From positions 1 to 37,826 of the forward strand of contig DATKXS010000094.1 in assembly GCA_035528895.1 (NCBI GenBank): a stretch of DNA of 37,826 nt, in the 5' to 3' direction. Below, one piece after another: positions 22,760 through 30,277 of the stretch. Numbering within the stretch: the first letter of the stretch is position 1; the number at the start of each line of letters is the position of its first letter. A program made the translations under genes and the position numbers. Under the pieces are notes generated by a model. The model made no database searches and was not told where the DNA came from. It was given only the letters and a program-made list of their open reading frames with translations. Origin of the DNA: UBA8522 sp035528895 (GTDB lineage: Bacteria; Acidobacteriota; Aminicenantia; Aminicenantales; UBA8522).

Positions 22760-23122
22760 ATGAAAGAGATATCCTGTCTTATCGCCGGCTGGCTCGTTCC
22801 CGGCCTCGGGCATATTCTTCAGAAAAAGCTCTGGCGCGGCCTGGCCTTTTTCGTCTCCATCGGCGCCATGACGGCCATCGGTCTGGTCATGGGCGGCCGG
22901 ATCTATCCTTTCCAAACGGATAATCCGCTCACCATCCTGGCCTTTTTCGCCGATCTCGGCAATTTCCTCGTCTACATTCTGTCCAGCCTCCTGACGTTCG
23001 GCCAGGGTTCCCTGGAGCGGGTCACCTTCGAGTTCGGGACGGCCTACATCGCCGGGGCCGGTCTGCTGAACTATCTCATCGCCCTCGATGCCTACGATAT
23101 CGCCAAGGGGAAAAAGCGATGA
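22760..23122 (+). CDS. Small integral membrane protein (DUF6677-like)
   Basis: 120 residues with about three hydrophobic segments: CLIAGWLVPGLGHILQ, GLAFFVSIGAMTAIGLVMGG and a C-terminal AYIAGAGLLNYLIALDAYDIA. The GWLVPGLGHILQKKLWRG start and the YLIALDAYDIAKGKKR end resemble the DUF6677 family seen in Acidobacteria-type genomes, from memory. Function unknown. TTG at 22751 is an alternative start three codons earlier. The stop overlaps the next small gene as ATGA, so the two are coupled, and they lie just upstream of ftsEX. Confidence 0.75.
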   Translation: MKEISCLIAGWLVPGLGHILQKKLWRGLAFFVSIGAMTAIGLVMGGRIYPFQTDNPLTILAFFADLGNFLVYILSSLLTFGQGSLERVTFEFGTAYIAGAGLLNYLIALDAYDIAKGKKR

Positions 23123-23298
23123 TCCTGCAGAGCCATCTCCTCTCCATGATCGTCTATGCTTTATTCGTCTCCGTCGTGCTCGCGCTTCTCCGCCGGGATG
23201 ATCGGAAGAGCCGGATCAAATACGGGCTTTCGCTGTTCTTGATCATGGTCGCCGGGGCGCTGGCCTTCGGCTGGTTCATGTATCTTTTCGCCCGTTGA
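23119..23298 (+). CDS. 59-residue membrane protein
   Basis: A short frame whose ATG overlaps the stop of the preceding gene (ATGA at 23119-23122). The product has two hydrophobic segments, LLSMIVYALFVSVVLALL and LSLFLIMVAGALAFGWFMYLF, split by a basic RRDDRKSRIK loop: a typical small two-pass membrane protein. The overlap and clean topology support a real gene; no family is recognised. Confidence 0.65.
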   Translation: MILQSHLLSMIVYALFVSVVLALLRRDDRKSRIKYGLSLFLIMVAGALAFGWFMYLFAR

Positions 23299-23346
23299 GG
23301 GCTCTCTCTTCCGCCCCTCTCTCTTCTATGAATCCCCCATTCGATA

Positions 23347-23355
23347 TGCTATAAT
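23347..23355 (+). promoter_or_regulatory. Extended -10 promoter of ftsEX
   Basis: TGCTATAAT: an extended -10 (TG, one base, perfect TATAAT). No clear -35. Predicted start near 23362, which excludes the in-frame GTG at 23358 as the ftsE start and leaves a leader of about 29 bases to the ATG at 23391. Confidence 0.5.
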
Positions 23356-23390
23356 CCGTGACCGAGCTGACCGCCGCCGATCGCGCTGTC

Positions 23391-24071
23391 ATGATCGAGT
23401 TCTACCATATCTCGAAGCAATATCAGGAAGGCCAGTGGGCCTTGCTCGACATCAACATCCATGTCTTGAAGGGGGACTTCTGGTTCATCACCGGCCCCAG
23501 CGGCTCCGGAAAATCCACCCTGCTCAAGATCATCTTCCGCGAAATCCTGCCCACCCGAGGGCAGCTCGTCGTCGACGGCATCAACATCCTGCGGCTCCCC
23601 GACCACCGGATCTACAAGCTCCGCCGGACGATGGGCATCGTCTTCCAGGATTTCAGGCTGCTTTTCCACAAGAGAGTTTTCGATAACGTGGCCATCGGTC
23701 TCCATGTGCTCGGTGTCCCCCTCAAAGAAATTCGGCGCCGCGTGTTCAACGCCTTGCGGCTGGTCAACCTCCACCAGAAAATGTGGGAGTATCCGTCCCA
23801 TCTCTCTTACGGAGAGCAACAGCGGGTGGCCATCGCCCGGGCGGTGGTGAATGAGCCCCGGATCCTGCTGGCCGACGAACCGACCGGAAACCTCGACCCC
23901 GAGCTGGCCGCTGAGATCATGGGCGTCTTCAAGGAGATCAATAAACAGGGCACGTCCGTCATCATCTGCAGCCATGACAAAGAACTGATCCGCCACTTCG
24001 GCGACAAGATCCTGTTCCTTTTCAAGGGAAAGATCATCGGCAAGGAGGTCCTGCCATCCTCCAAAAGATAA
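23391..24071 (+). CDS. ftsE: Cell-division ATP-binding protein FtsE
   Basis: 226 residues, normal for FtsE. IEFYHISKQYQEGQWALLDI leads to Walker A GPSGSGKST, then the Q-loop VFQDFRLL, the ABC signature LSYGEQQRVAIARA, Walker B ILLADEPTGNLDP and the switch His in ICSHDK. With FtsX it forms the type VII ABC complex that controls septal murein hydrolases. The start at 23391 follows the promoter at 23347-23355, though no ribosome-binding site is evident. The 3' end contains AAGGAGG (24042-24048), likely the ribosome-binding site of ftsX. Confidence 0.95.
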   Translation: MIEFYHISKQYQEGQWALLDINIHVLKGDFWFITGPSGSGKSTLLKIIFREILPTRGQLVVDGINILRLPDHRIYKLRRTMGIVFQDFRLLFHKRVFDNVAIGLHVLGVPLKEIRRRVFNALRLVNLHQKMWEYPSHLSYGEQQRVAIARAVVNEPRILLADEPTGNLDPELAAEIMGVFKEINKQGTSVIICSHDKELIRHFGDKILFLFKGKIIGKEVLPSSKR

Positions 24072-24091
24072 GGTACTTCTCCCGCGACGCT

Positions 24092-24952
24092 TTGAACAAC
24101 CTCTGGCAGTACAGAACGCGGAACCTCCTCTCCATCACCATCATCTGTCTCTCCTTCCTCATTCTGGGAGTCTTCTTCTCCCTGTCCAACAACCTCCAGT
24201 ATATCGCCGATCAGACGTCCGAAAACATGATGGTGGTTTTTTTCCTCTCCCCCGACGCCACGGCCGCTGAGCTGAGCCATATCGAGCAGCGCATCAGGTC
24301 CTCGCCTTACGTCGTCCGGATGAACCGCGTTAGCTCCCAACAGGCCTGGGAACGATTTCAGAAGAACTTCCCCGAACTCCGGGAAATCCTCAAGAACCTG
24401 GGCACCAACCCTTTTCCTCCGTCGTTCGAGGCCACCCTGCAGAAGAAGGCCTTCATGTCCAACGAGATCCTCGGGTTCATCGAGGACATCAAGAACACTA
24501 AGGGAGTGGAGGACGTCCAGTTCAACCGGGATTGGGTGCAAAAGATGCAGTCGCTGAGCCGCTTGGCCAGGGCCATCGGCTTCTTCCTCGGAGGGATCCT
24601 GATCCTGGCCTCCTTTTTCATCATCTCCAATGTTATCCGCCTCAACGTTTTCGCCCGCCAGGGGGAGATCGAGATCCTCCGGTTCGTCGGGGCGTCCAAT
24701 ACCTTCATCCGGCTGCCTTTTCTCTTGGAAGGCGTCACCCTCGGGATCCTGGGCAGCACTCTATCTCTGGGCCTGCTTTTTCTTTTAGTGAGGCTTTTTC
24801 CCCTCTACCTCGGCCACTCTCTGGGGGCCCTCCAGGAGATCATTAACTTCCGCTACCTATCTCTGTCTCAAGCCCTGGGCATGGTCGTCGGCGGAGTCCT
24901 CATGGGGGGATTGGGAAGCCTGAGCTCCCTCTCCAGATTCCTTAAGATCTAG
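24092..24952 (+). CDS. ftsX: Cell-division protein FtsX
   Basis: At least 286 residues with the four-segment FtsX layout: TM1 LLSITIICLSFLILGVFFSL, an extracytoplasmic domain of about 130 residues, TM2 AIGFFLGGILILASFFIISNVI, TM3 around LEGVTLGILGSTLSLGLLFLLV and TM4 near ALGMVVGGVLMGGLGSL. The first ordinary start codon is TTG at 24092, but it has no ribosome-binding site and cuts off part of the cytoplasmic N terminus. In frame upstream, codons from ATC at 24056 encode ILQKIRYFSRDA, as FtsX proteins normally begin, and AAGGAGG lies seven bases before that ATC. Coordinates given are the conservative choice. It is followed by 272 bases with no recognised gene. Confidence 0.92.
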   Translation: MNNLWQYRTRNLLSITIICLSFLILGVFFSLSNNLQYIADQTSENMMVVFFLSPDATAAELSHIEQRIRSSPYVVRMNRVSSQQAWERFQKNFPELREILKNLGTNPFPPSFEATLQKKAFMSNEILGFIEDIKNTKGVEDVQFNRDWVQKMQSLSRLARAIGFFLGGILILASFFIISNVIRLNVFARQGEIEILRFVGASNTFIRLPFLLEGVTLGILGSTLSLGLLFLLVRLFPLYLGHSLGALQEIINFRYLSLSQALGMVVGGVLMGGLGSLSSLSRFLKI

Positions 24953-25188
24953 TGGCGCGTCGTCATGGATCGTTCCAGAGCCAGGTTATTTGTGAAACGC
25001 ACCTCTAGAAGATCTTCCGGCTCAGGTCCCACCAGGCGGACCCTGCCCCCTCCCAATGCAGGATCAAACGGGAGGCGAGTTCTTCTTGAAGCCGAACAGC
25101 CCCGTCAAGATTCATTGGCCATGAGTATTATACGACAAAATGGATACAAGAGACGCCCTGTTTGGAGCCAATCGGCCCGAGCCATTTG
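24953..25188. other. Intergenic stretch with no recognised gene
   Basis: Between ftsX and the rodZ promoter. A 75-residue frame from 24965 is Arg/Ser-rich with no domain, ribosome-binding site or homology that I recognise, and I do not call it. No tRNA fold, terminator or repeat was seen. Confidence 0.5.
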
Positions 25189-25217
25189 TTGACACGTCCG
25201 CGGGATTGGCCTACAAT
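25189..25217 (+). promoter_or_regulatory. Consensus sigma-70 promoter giving a leaderless rodZ-like mRNA
   Basis: TTGACA (25189-25194), 17 bases, TACAAT (25212-25217). The expected start, about seven bases after the -10, falls at 25224-25225, which is the A of the ATG or the base before it. There is thus no room for a ribosome-binding site. Confidence 0.75.
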
Positions 25218-25224
25218 TTTTCCA

Positions 25225-25998
25225 ATGGCTTCCCTCGGGCAGGAACTCCGGCGAGAGCGCGAACTCAGGGGAATCTCTCTGCGAGAGATCGCCGATTCCA
25301 CCCGGATCAGCCTGAGGTTTCTCCAGGCTATCGAGGAAGATCACCTCGACCGTATCCCCGGGGAGTTCTTTGTCCGGGCCATTCTGCGCTCCTATGCCAG
25401 GAGCATCGGCATCGATGAGCACCAGGTGCTCAACAAATACCAGGAAATGCAGACCTTCGAAGAGCAACACCCAGGCAGGGAAAACGAAAACAAAACGCCG
25501 CCCCGACAGCTTCCCCCCGTCTTCTCCCGGAAGCGGATGAGATTCGTGGCCGCGGCTATCGGCGTGATCGCCCTCGGGCTGGCCCTCCTCTATGTATTTT
25601 CCCTGTCGCCGGAGAAGGAGCCGCCGGCATTACAGGAAACCCAGCTGCCGGCCAGCCTTCCGGTCATGATCCCTGAATCGCCCCCGGCGGCGGAGGCGGT
25701 GGTCGAGGAGATCCAGGGGCTTCGCCTCCGGATCGATTTCATCGAAGAAACATGGCTCCATGTCTATGCCGATGGGGAATCTATCTGGGACGGTATCAAG
25801 GCCATGGGGGAATCGCTCGAGGTCACAGCCGAACGGGAAGTTCTCCTTCACGTCGGCAACGCCGGGGGTTTCGGCCTAACCATCAACGGGCAGAAGGCCA
25901 AGCCGCTCGGATCCCGGGGCGCTATCCGCCAGGACATCCGGATCACCCTCGGGAACTACCGCGATTACCTGGCTTCGGAAGAGCCCGACGAGAGCTAG
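25225..25998 (+). CDS. rodZ: RodZ-like helix-turn-helix membrane protein
   Basis: 257 residues: an N-terminal HTH_25 domain (ELRRERELRGISLREIADSTRISLRFLQAIEED, about 5-72), a linker rich in charge and Pro, one membrane segment (about 106-127), a Pro-rich spacer and a C-terminal DUF4115 beta domain (ETWLHVYADGESIWDG, GESLEVTAEREVLLHVGNAG, INGQKAKPLG). This is the RodZ architecture, linking MreB to the elongation machinery. The start at 25225 is set by the promoter, which predicts initiation of the transcript at this ATG; the longer frame from 25162 begins upstream of the -35. It lies just after ftsEX and four bases before the kinase gene. Confidence 0.86.
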   Translation: MASLGQELRRERELRGISLREIADSTRISLRFLQAIEEDHLDRIPGEFFVRAILRSYARSIGIDEHQVLNKYQEMQTFEEQHPGRENENKTPPRQLPPVFSRKRMRFVAAAIGVIALGLALLYVFSLSPEKEPPALQETQLPASLPVMIPESPPAAEAVVEEIQGLRLRIDFIEETWLHVYADGESIWDGIKAMGESLEVTAEREVLLHVGNAGGFGLTINGQKAKPLGSRGAIRQDIRITLGNYRDYLASEEPDES

Positions 25999-26002
25999 GC
26001 TG

Positions 26003-28168
26003 ATGGAGACACCCAAAAAGAAAGGCCCGCGCTTCATCGCGGCTTTCGTCATCCTGCTCGTCATCATCTTCTTTGCCCTCGAGTACTTCATCCGCGCCTC
26101 CCAAGAGTTTTCCCCCACCTCGGTGACCAACGTTCTCCTGTCCATGATGCAGGTCATCGTCCTGATCCTCTTCCTCGTCCTCCTCTTCGTCCTGGGCCGG
26201 AACCTGGTCAAGCTTTACCTCGAAAGAAAGCGGAATGTCGTCGGCTCCCACTTCAAGACCAAGCTCGTCCTGTTCTTCATCGCCTTGAGCATCATTCCCA
26301 CCTTCCTGCTCTTCTTCTTCGCCAGCGACCTGATCAGCCGGAACATCGAGCTCTGGTTCAAGACGCCCTTCGACCGGGTGATTGCGGACACCCAGAGCGT
26401 CGCCGACGGAATCTACGCGGACGCTGAGGAGACGGCCCACCACTACGCCCTCGAGCTGAGCCGGGAGATCCGCAGCCGAAGGCTCGTCCAGGTGCAGAAC
26501 AGGCTGCTCCTGCGGGATTTCATCCGCGAGAAGCTCAGCGAATACAAGCTCGACGAGATCGGCATCTACTTGGACGAGGAAGAGCTGTTCACCTATCTCA
26601 ACCCCGGCCTTCCTCTCCAGGATTACAAGTCCGTCCAGGCGAATCTCGTCGAGAGAGCCCGCCGGGACGACCTCTTCCGCAGCATCGAGCCGATGGGAAC
26701 CGGGGAGATGATCCGGCGGGGTGTCGCTTTCGATCTGCCCGGGGTCGGTCACGTCCTGGTGACTGCGGGGAGGTTCTTTCCCCAGAGCTTCACCCAGAAG
26801 CTCACCACGATCAACGCCTACGTGGAAAGATACCGTCTCCTCGCCCCCCAGAAGATCACCGTTAAGACCTTTTACGTCTTCATCCTGATGTTCATCACCC
26901 TGCTCATCATCTTCGCGGCTTCGTGGAGCGGACTCCATCTCGCCAAGGGGATCACCGTTCCGATCGAGAAACTCGCCCAGGCGACCAGGGAGGTATCCCG
27001 GGGCAACCTGACCGTCCGGGTCGAGGACGCGGCGACCGATGAGTTGGGGACGCTTATCGACTCCTTCAACCAGATGATCTCCGACCTCCGGGACAGCCAG
27101 CTCCATATCGCCCAGAAAACCGCCGAGCTCGAGAACCGGAAGCAGTATATCGAGACCGTCCTTCAGAATATCACCACCGGCGTGATCACGCTCGATTCCG
27201 ATGGGAGGATCACGACCATCAATCCCTCGGCCCGGGAAATGCTGGCCATCGAAGACCGGAATCCCATCGGCAAGAGATTCGAAGAGGTTCTGAACGGAGA
27301 AAAATACGGGGAGATCGTCAAGAACATTGCCTGGGGAATCAAGAACAGGTACCGCCTTTCGGACAAGGAGATCAACATCCTCTCCAACGGACAGACGACA
27401 ACCCTGGCTCTGGCCCTCTCTCCTTTGCCCCAGGCCAACGGCGATTTCTCGGGAATGATCGTCGTCTTCGACAACCTCACCCAGCTCATCAATGCCCAGA
27501 AGATCGCCACCTGGAAAGAGATCGCCCAGCGCGTCGCTCACGAAATCAAGAACCCGCTGACGCCGATTCAGCTCTCGGCGGAACGGATCATCAAGATGCT
27601 GAAGAAGCAGGACCCGAATTCCCCGACGGTGATCGAGGAGGGAGCGAGGACCATCATCCAGGAAGCCCGGACGATCAAGTCCATGGTCGATGAGTTCTCC
27701 AACTTCGCCCGCATGCCCAAGGTCGAGCTCCGGCCGGGCGACCTGCGCACCCTCATCGAGCAGACGGTCGGGCTCTTCCGCGGCATCTTCGCCCAGGTCG
27801 AGTTCGAGGCCGACCTGGCGCCTGACCTCCCGGCCGCACTCCAGCTCGACTCGGAGCAGATCAAAAGGGTTATGATCAACATCTTCGACAACGCCATCGA
27901 GGTCATGAACAAGAAAGGGAAGATCCGGGTCCGGGCCGTTTTCGACAAAAAACAACAGCAGGTCTCGATCGAGATCTCGGATACGGGGCCGGGCATTTCG
28001 GTCGAGGACAAGACCAAGCTTTTTCTGCCCTATTTTTCCACCAAGAAAAAAGGCACCGGCCTGGGGTTGGCCATCGTCAATCAGATCATCCGTGAACACC
28101 ACGGATCGATCCGGGTGGAGAATATCCAGCCGACCGGTGCCAAATTCACCATTCAGTTGCCCGCATGA
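26003..28168 (+). CDS. ntrY: NtrY-like sensor histidine kinase
   Basis: 721 residues. Three N-terminal membrane segments (about 10-30, 47-68, 90-113) and a fourth (about 290-310) flank an extracytoplasmic sensor. Then HAMP (GITVPIEKLAQATREVSRGNL, to about 360), PAS (about 375-480, ITTGVITLDSDGRITTINPSA), HisKA (KEIAQRVAHEIKNPLTPIQLS, phospho-acceptor His in AHEIKNP) and HATPase (NIFDNAIEVM, DTGPGIS, GTGLGLAIV). This order is that of NtrY. The stop overlaps the regulator start by four bases (ATGA), so the pair is coupled. NtrY/NtrX pairs respond to nitrogen or envelope/redox state depending on species; the signal here is unknown. Confidence 0.88.
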   Translation: METPKKKGPRFIAAFVILLVIIFFALEYFIRASQEFSPTSVTNVLLSMMQVIVLILFLVLLFVLGRNLVKLYLERKRNVVGSHFKTKLVLFFIALSIIPTFLLFFFASDLISRNIELWFKTPFDRVIADTQSVADGIYADAEETAHHYALELSREIRSRRLVQVQNRLLLRDFIREKLSEYKLDEIGIYLDEEELFTYLNPGLPLQDYKSVQANLVERARRDDLFRSIEPMGTGEMIRRGVAFDLPGVGHVLVTAGRFFPQSFTQKLTTINAYVERYRLLAPQKITVKTFYVFILMFITLLIIFAASWSGLHLAKGITVPIEKLAQATREVSRGNLTVRVEDAATDELGTLIDSFNQMISDLRDSQLHIAQKTAELENRKQYIETVLQNITTGVITLDSDGRITTINPSAREMLAIEDRNPIGKRFEEVLNGEKYGEIVKNIAWGIKNRYRLSDKEINILSNGQTTTLALALSPLPQANGDFSGMIVVFDNLTQLINAQKIATWKEIAQRVAHEIKNPLTPIQLSAERIIKMLKKQDPNSPTVIEEGARTIIQEARTIKSMVDEFSNFARMPKVELRPGDLRTLIEQTVGLFRGIFAQVEFEADLAPDLPAALQLDSEQIKRVMINIFDNAIEVMNKKGKIRVRAVFDKKQQQVSIEISDTGPGISVEDKTKLFLPYFSTKKKGTGLGLAIVNQIIREHHGSIRVENIQPTGAKFTIQLPA

Positions 28169-29535
28169 CCAAAGAGAATATCCTCATCATCGACGACGAA
28201 GCCAGCATCTGTTCCTCGCTCAAAGGGATTCTGGAAGACGAGGGCTTTCTGGCCAAGACCGTGGAATCGGGAGAGCTGGGTCTGGAGATGCTGAAGAGCC
28301 AGAACGTCGACCTGGTGCTTCTCGACATCTGGCTTCCCAAGATGAGCGGCATCGAGGTCCTTAAGAAGATCAAGGCTATGGAGGAGAGCCCGCCGGTGGT
28401 CATGATCTCCGGGCACGGCACGATCGAGACGGCCGTCACCGCGACCAAGCTCGGCGCTCATGATTTCCTGGAAAAACCGCTCTCGCTCGAGAAGGTCATT
28501 CTGACCGTCCGCAACGCCCTCCGGCAGAAGAAGCTCGAGGAGGAGAATCTCCTGCTCCGCGAGCGCCAGCGCGGACGCTATTACCTCATCGGCGAAAGCC
28601 CTTCCATCCAGAAGCTCAGGAAAGAGATCGAAATGACTGCGGTCGCCGGCGGCACAGTCCTGATTTACGGAGAGAATGGAACTGGAAAGGAGCTGGTCGC
28701 CCGCCTCATCCATCAGAAGAGCCAGCGCCGGGAAAAACGGTTCGTCGAGGTCAACTGCTCGGCCGTCCCCGATGATTTGATGGAGATAGAGCTGTTCGGT
28801 TATCTCAAGGGAGCGTTCCCCCAGGCCGCCCGGGACAAGAAAGGAAAACTGTTGCTGGCCCACGAAGGCACACTGTTCTTCGATGAGGTCGGCGACCTGA
28901 GCTTGAAGACCCAGGCCATCCTTTTCCGGGCCATCAGCGAGCGGAGCTTCGAGCCGCTCGGGGCCGCGGCGCCCCTTTCCTTCGAGGGCCGCATCATGGC
29001 CGCGACCTCCAGGAGCCTCCGCGACCTTATCGCCAAAGGCCGCTTCCGGGAAGACTTTTTCTTCAAGCTCAACGTCATCCCCCTGACTCTGCCCCCTTTG
29101 AGGGAGAGGTCCGAGGACATTCCTCTCCTGATCGACCACTTCCTCAAACACTTCGCCGCGGAATACGGCAAGAAGCCGAAGACCATGAATCCGGAGGCCC
29201 TCGGGGCCTTCCTGCACTATATCTGGCCCGGAAACGTCAGCGAGTTGATGAACGTCATCGAACGGTTCGTCATCATGGTCCCCGAAGACGTCATCGACAG
29301 CTCTCATCTCACCCTACTTGTCGAAACCCGCGAGCTCGAGTACTTCTCCGATTTTTTTGAGGGGCGGGATGACCGGACGTTGGATAAGGCCAAGGAACAT
29401 TTCGAAAGACGATACATCCATGGGGTCCTGATGAGAAACGGCTGGGACATCCCCCAGTCCGCTTCCGACCTCAATCTCGACGAAAAAGAGCTCCGGGAGA
29501 AGATCAAGACACTGAACATCACCTTTGTGTCCTGA
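28165..29535 (+). CDS. ntrX: NtrX-like response regulator with altered GAFTGA loop
   Basis: 456 residues: receiver domain (DD at 10-11, phospho-acceptor D54, Lys in EKP near 104), AAA+ domain (Walker A GENGTGKE at 169-176, Walker B TLFFDEV) and a C-terminal Fis-like helix-turn-helix that is poorly conserved. The sigma-54 contact loop, GAFTGA in bona fide activators, reads GAFPQA at 216-221 (codons CCC and CAG confirm it). Proteins with a damaged loop usually cannot open sigma-54 promoters and may act as repressors or with sigma-70. It is coupled to the kinase gene and precedes recO by 10 bases. Confidence 0.88.
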   Translation: MTKENILIIDDEASICSSLKGILEDEGFLAKTVESGELGLEMLKSQNVDLVLLDIWLPKMSGIEVLKKIKAMEESPPVVMISGHGTIETAVTATKLGAHDFLEKPLSLEKVILTVRNALRQKKLEEENLLLRERQRGRYYLIGESPSIQKLRKEIEMTAVAGGTVLIYGENGTGKELVARLIHQKSQRREKRFVEVNCSAVPDDLMEIELFGYLKGAFPQAARDKKGKLLLAHEGTLFFDEVGDLSLKTQAILFRAISERSFEPLGAAAPLSFEGRIMAATSRSLRDLIAKGRFREDFFFKLNVIPLTLPPLRERSEDIPLLIDHFLKHFAAEYGKKPKTMNPEALGAFLHYIWPGNVSELMNVIERFVIMVPEDVIDSSHLTLLVETRELEYFSDFFEGRDDRTLDKAKEHFERRYIHGVLMRNGWDIPQSASDLNLDEKELREKIKTLNITFVS

Positions 29536-29545
29536 GCGTCCGTCC

Positions 29546-30277
29546 ATGCCTCTCGACCAGACCGAAGCTATCGTCCTGCGCAGCTTCAATATCGGCGACC
29601 AGGACAAGGTCGTCGTTTTCTTCAGCCGGGACAAGGGATTGCTCCGCGGCGTGGCCAAGGGAGCGCGGAAGTTCGGTAACCGCTTCGGCAGCAGCCTCGA
29701 GCCGCTGTCGCTGGTCAACGTCTTCTATTATGAGAAAGAGAGAAAGGACCTGGTGACGGTGAGCCAGGCGGACCTCATCGAATCCTTCTTCGAGGTGCAC
29801 CGGGATTACCGAGCGTCCTGCACGCTCGGCTATTTCGCCGAGCTCGTCGAGGAGTTCTTCCCTTCGCGCGCCAGCGAAGACCTCGTCTTCCGCCTGCTCC
29901 TGTCCACGCTGCGGGCCATCAAGGAGAAGGGGGACCTGGGGCTCTTGAGCCGGTATTTCGAAGCCTGGTTCCTCCAGATCAACGGGCTCCTGCCCGATTT
30001 CCGGCGCTGCAAGAAGTGCCGGAAGCGGCTGGTTGAAGCCGGTTGGCTGTCACCCCGGATGGATGGCGTTTATTGCCCGACCTGCGCGCCGCTCAAAAAG
30101 GAAGCGGCCCCGGCCGAACTCCCCGCTTTCCTGGAATGGGTCAAGAAAAATGCCCCTTCCCGCGAGAACACTTCCCCCTTTTCAGCCGGTCAGCTCAAGG
30201 CCATCAGCCAAGCCCTCCAGAGCCTCATCATCTTCCATCTCGAGCGGGAACCGAAAAGCCTTCACTCCCTCAAATAG
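29546..30277 (+). CDS. recO: DNA repair protein RecO
   Basis: 243 residues: an N-terminal OB fold (DQTEAIVLRSFNIGDQDKVVVFFSRDKGLLRGVAKGARK), a helical C-terminal domain and a zinc site CKKC ... YCPTC near residue 160-185. RecO loads RecA and anneals single strands with RecR and RecF. The start at 29546 follows the previous stop by 10 bases; the in-frame GTG at 29525 would overlap that gene. The 3' end overlaps the convergent UbiA-type gene by 16 bases. Confidence 0.93.
   Translation: MPLDQTEAIVLRSFNIGDQDKVVVFFSRDKGLLRGVAKGARKFGNRFGSSLEPLSLVNVFYYEKERKDLVTVSQADLIESFFEVHRDYRASCTLGYFAELVEEFFPSRASEDLVFRLLLSTLRAIKEKGDLGLLSRYFEAWFLQINGLLPDFRRCKKCRKRLVEAGWLSPRMDGVYCPTCAPLKKEAAPAELPAFLEWVKKNAPSRENTSPFSAGQLKAISQALQSLIIFHLEREPKSLHSLK

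Noticed and set aside
23358..23390. GTG start 33 bases upstream of the chosen ftsE start
   Set aside because: It lies only three bases after the TATAAT, before the predicted transcript start, and FtsE homologues begin near the ATG at 23391.
24965..25192. A 75-codon frame between ftsX and rodZ
   Set aside because: Arg/Ser-rich, no ribosome-binding site, no domain, and it runs into the rodZ promoter.
25943..28102. A 719-codon open frame on the minus strand, nearly as long as the ntrY-like gene opposite it
   Set aside because: Its product is Asp/Gly/Leu-rich low-complexity sequence with no domain; it mirrors the codon bias of the kinase gene, which has full motif support.
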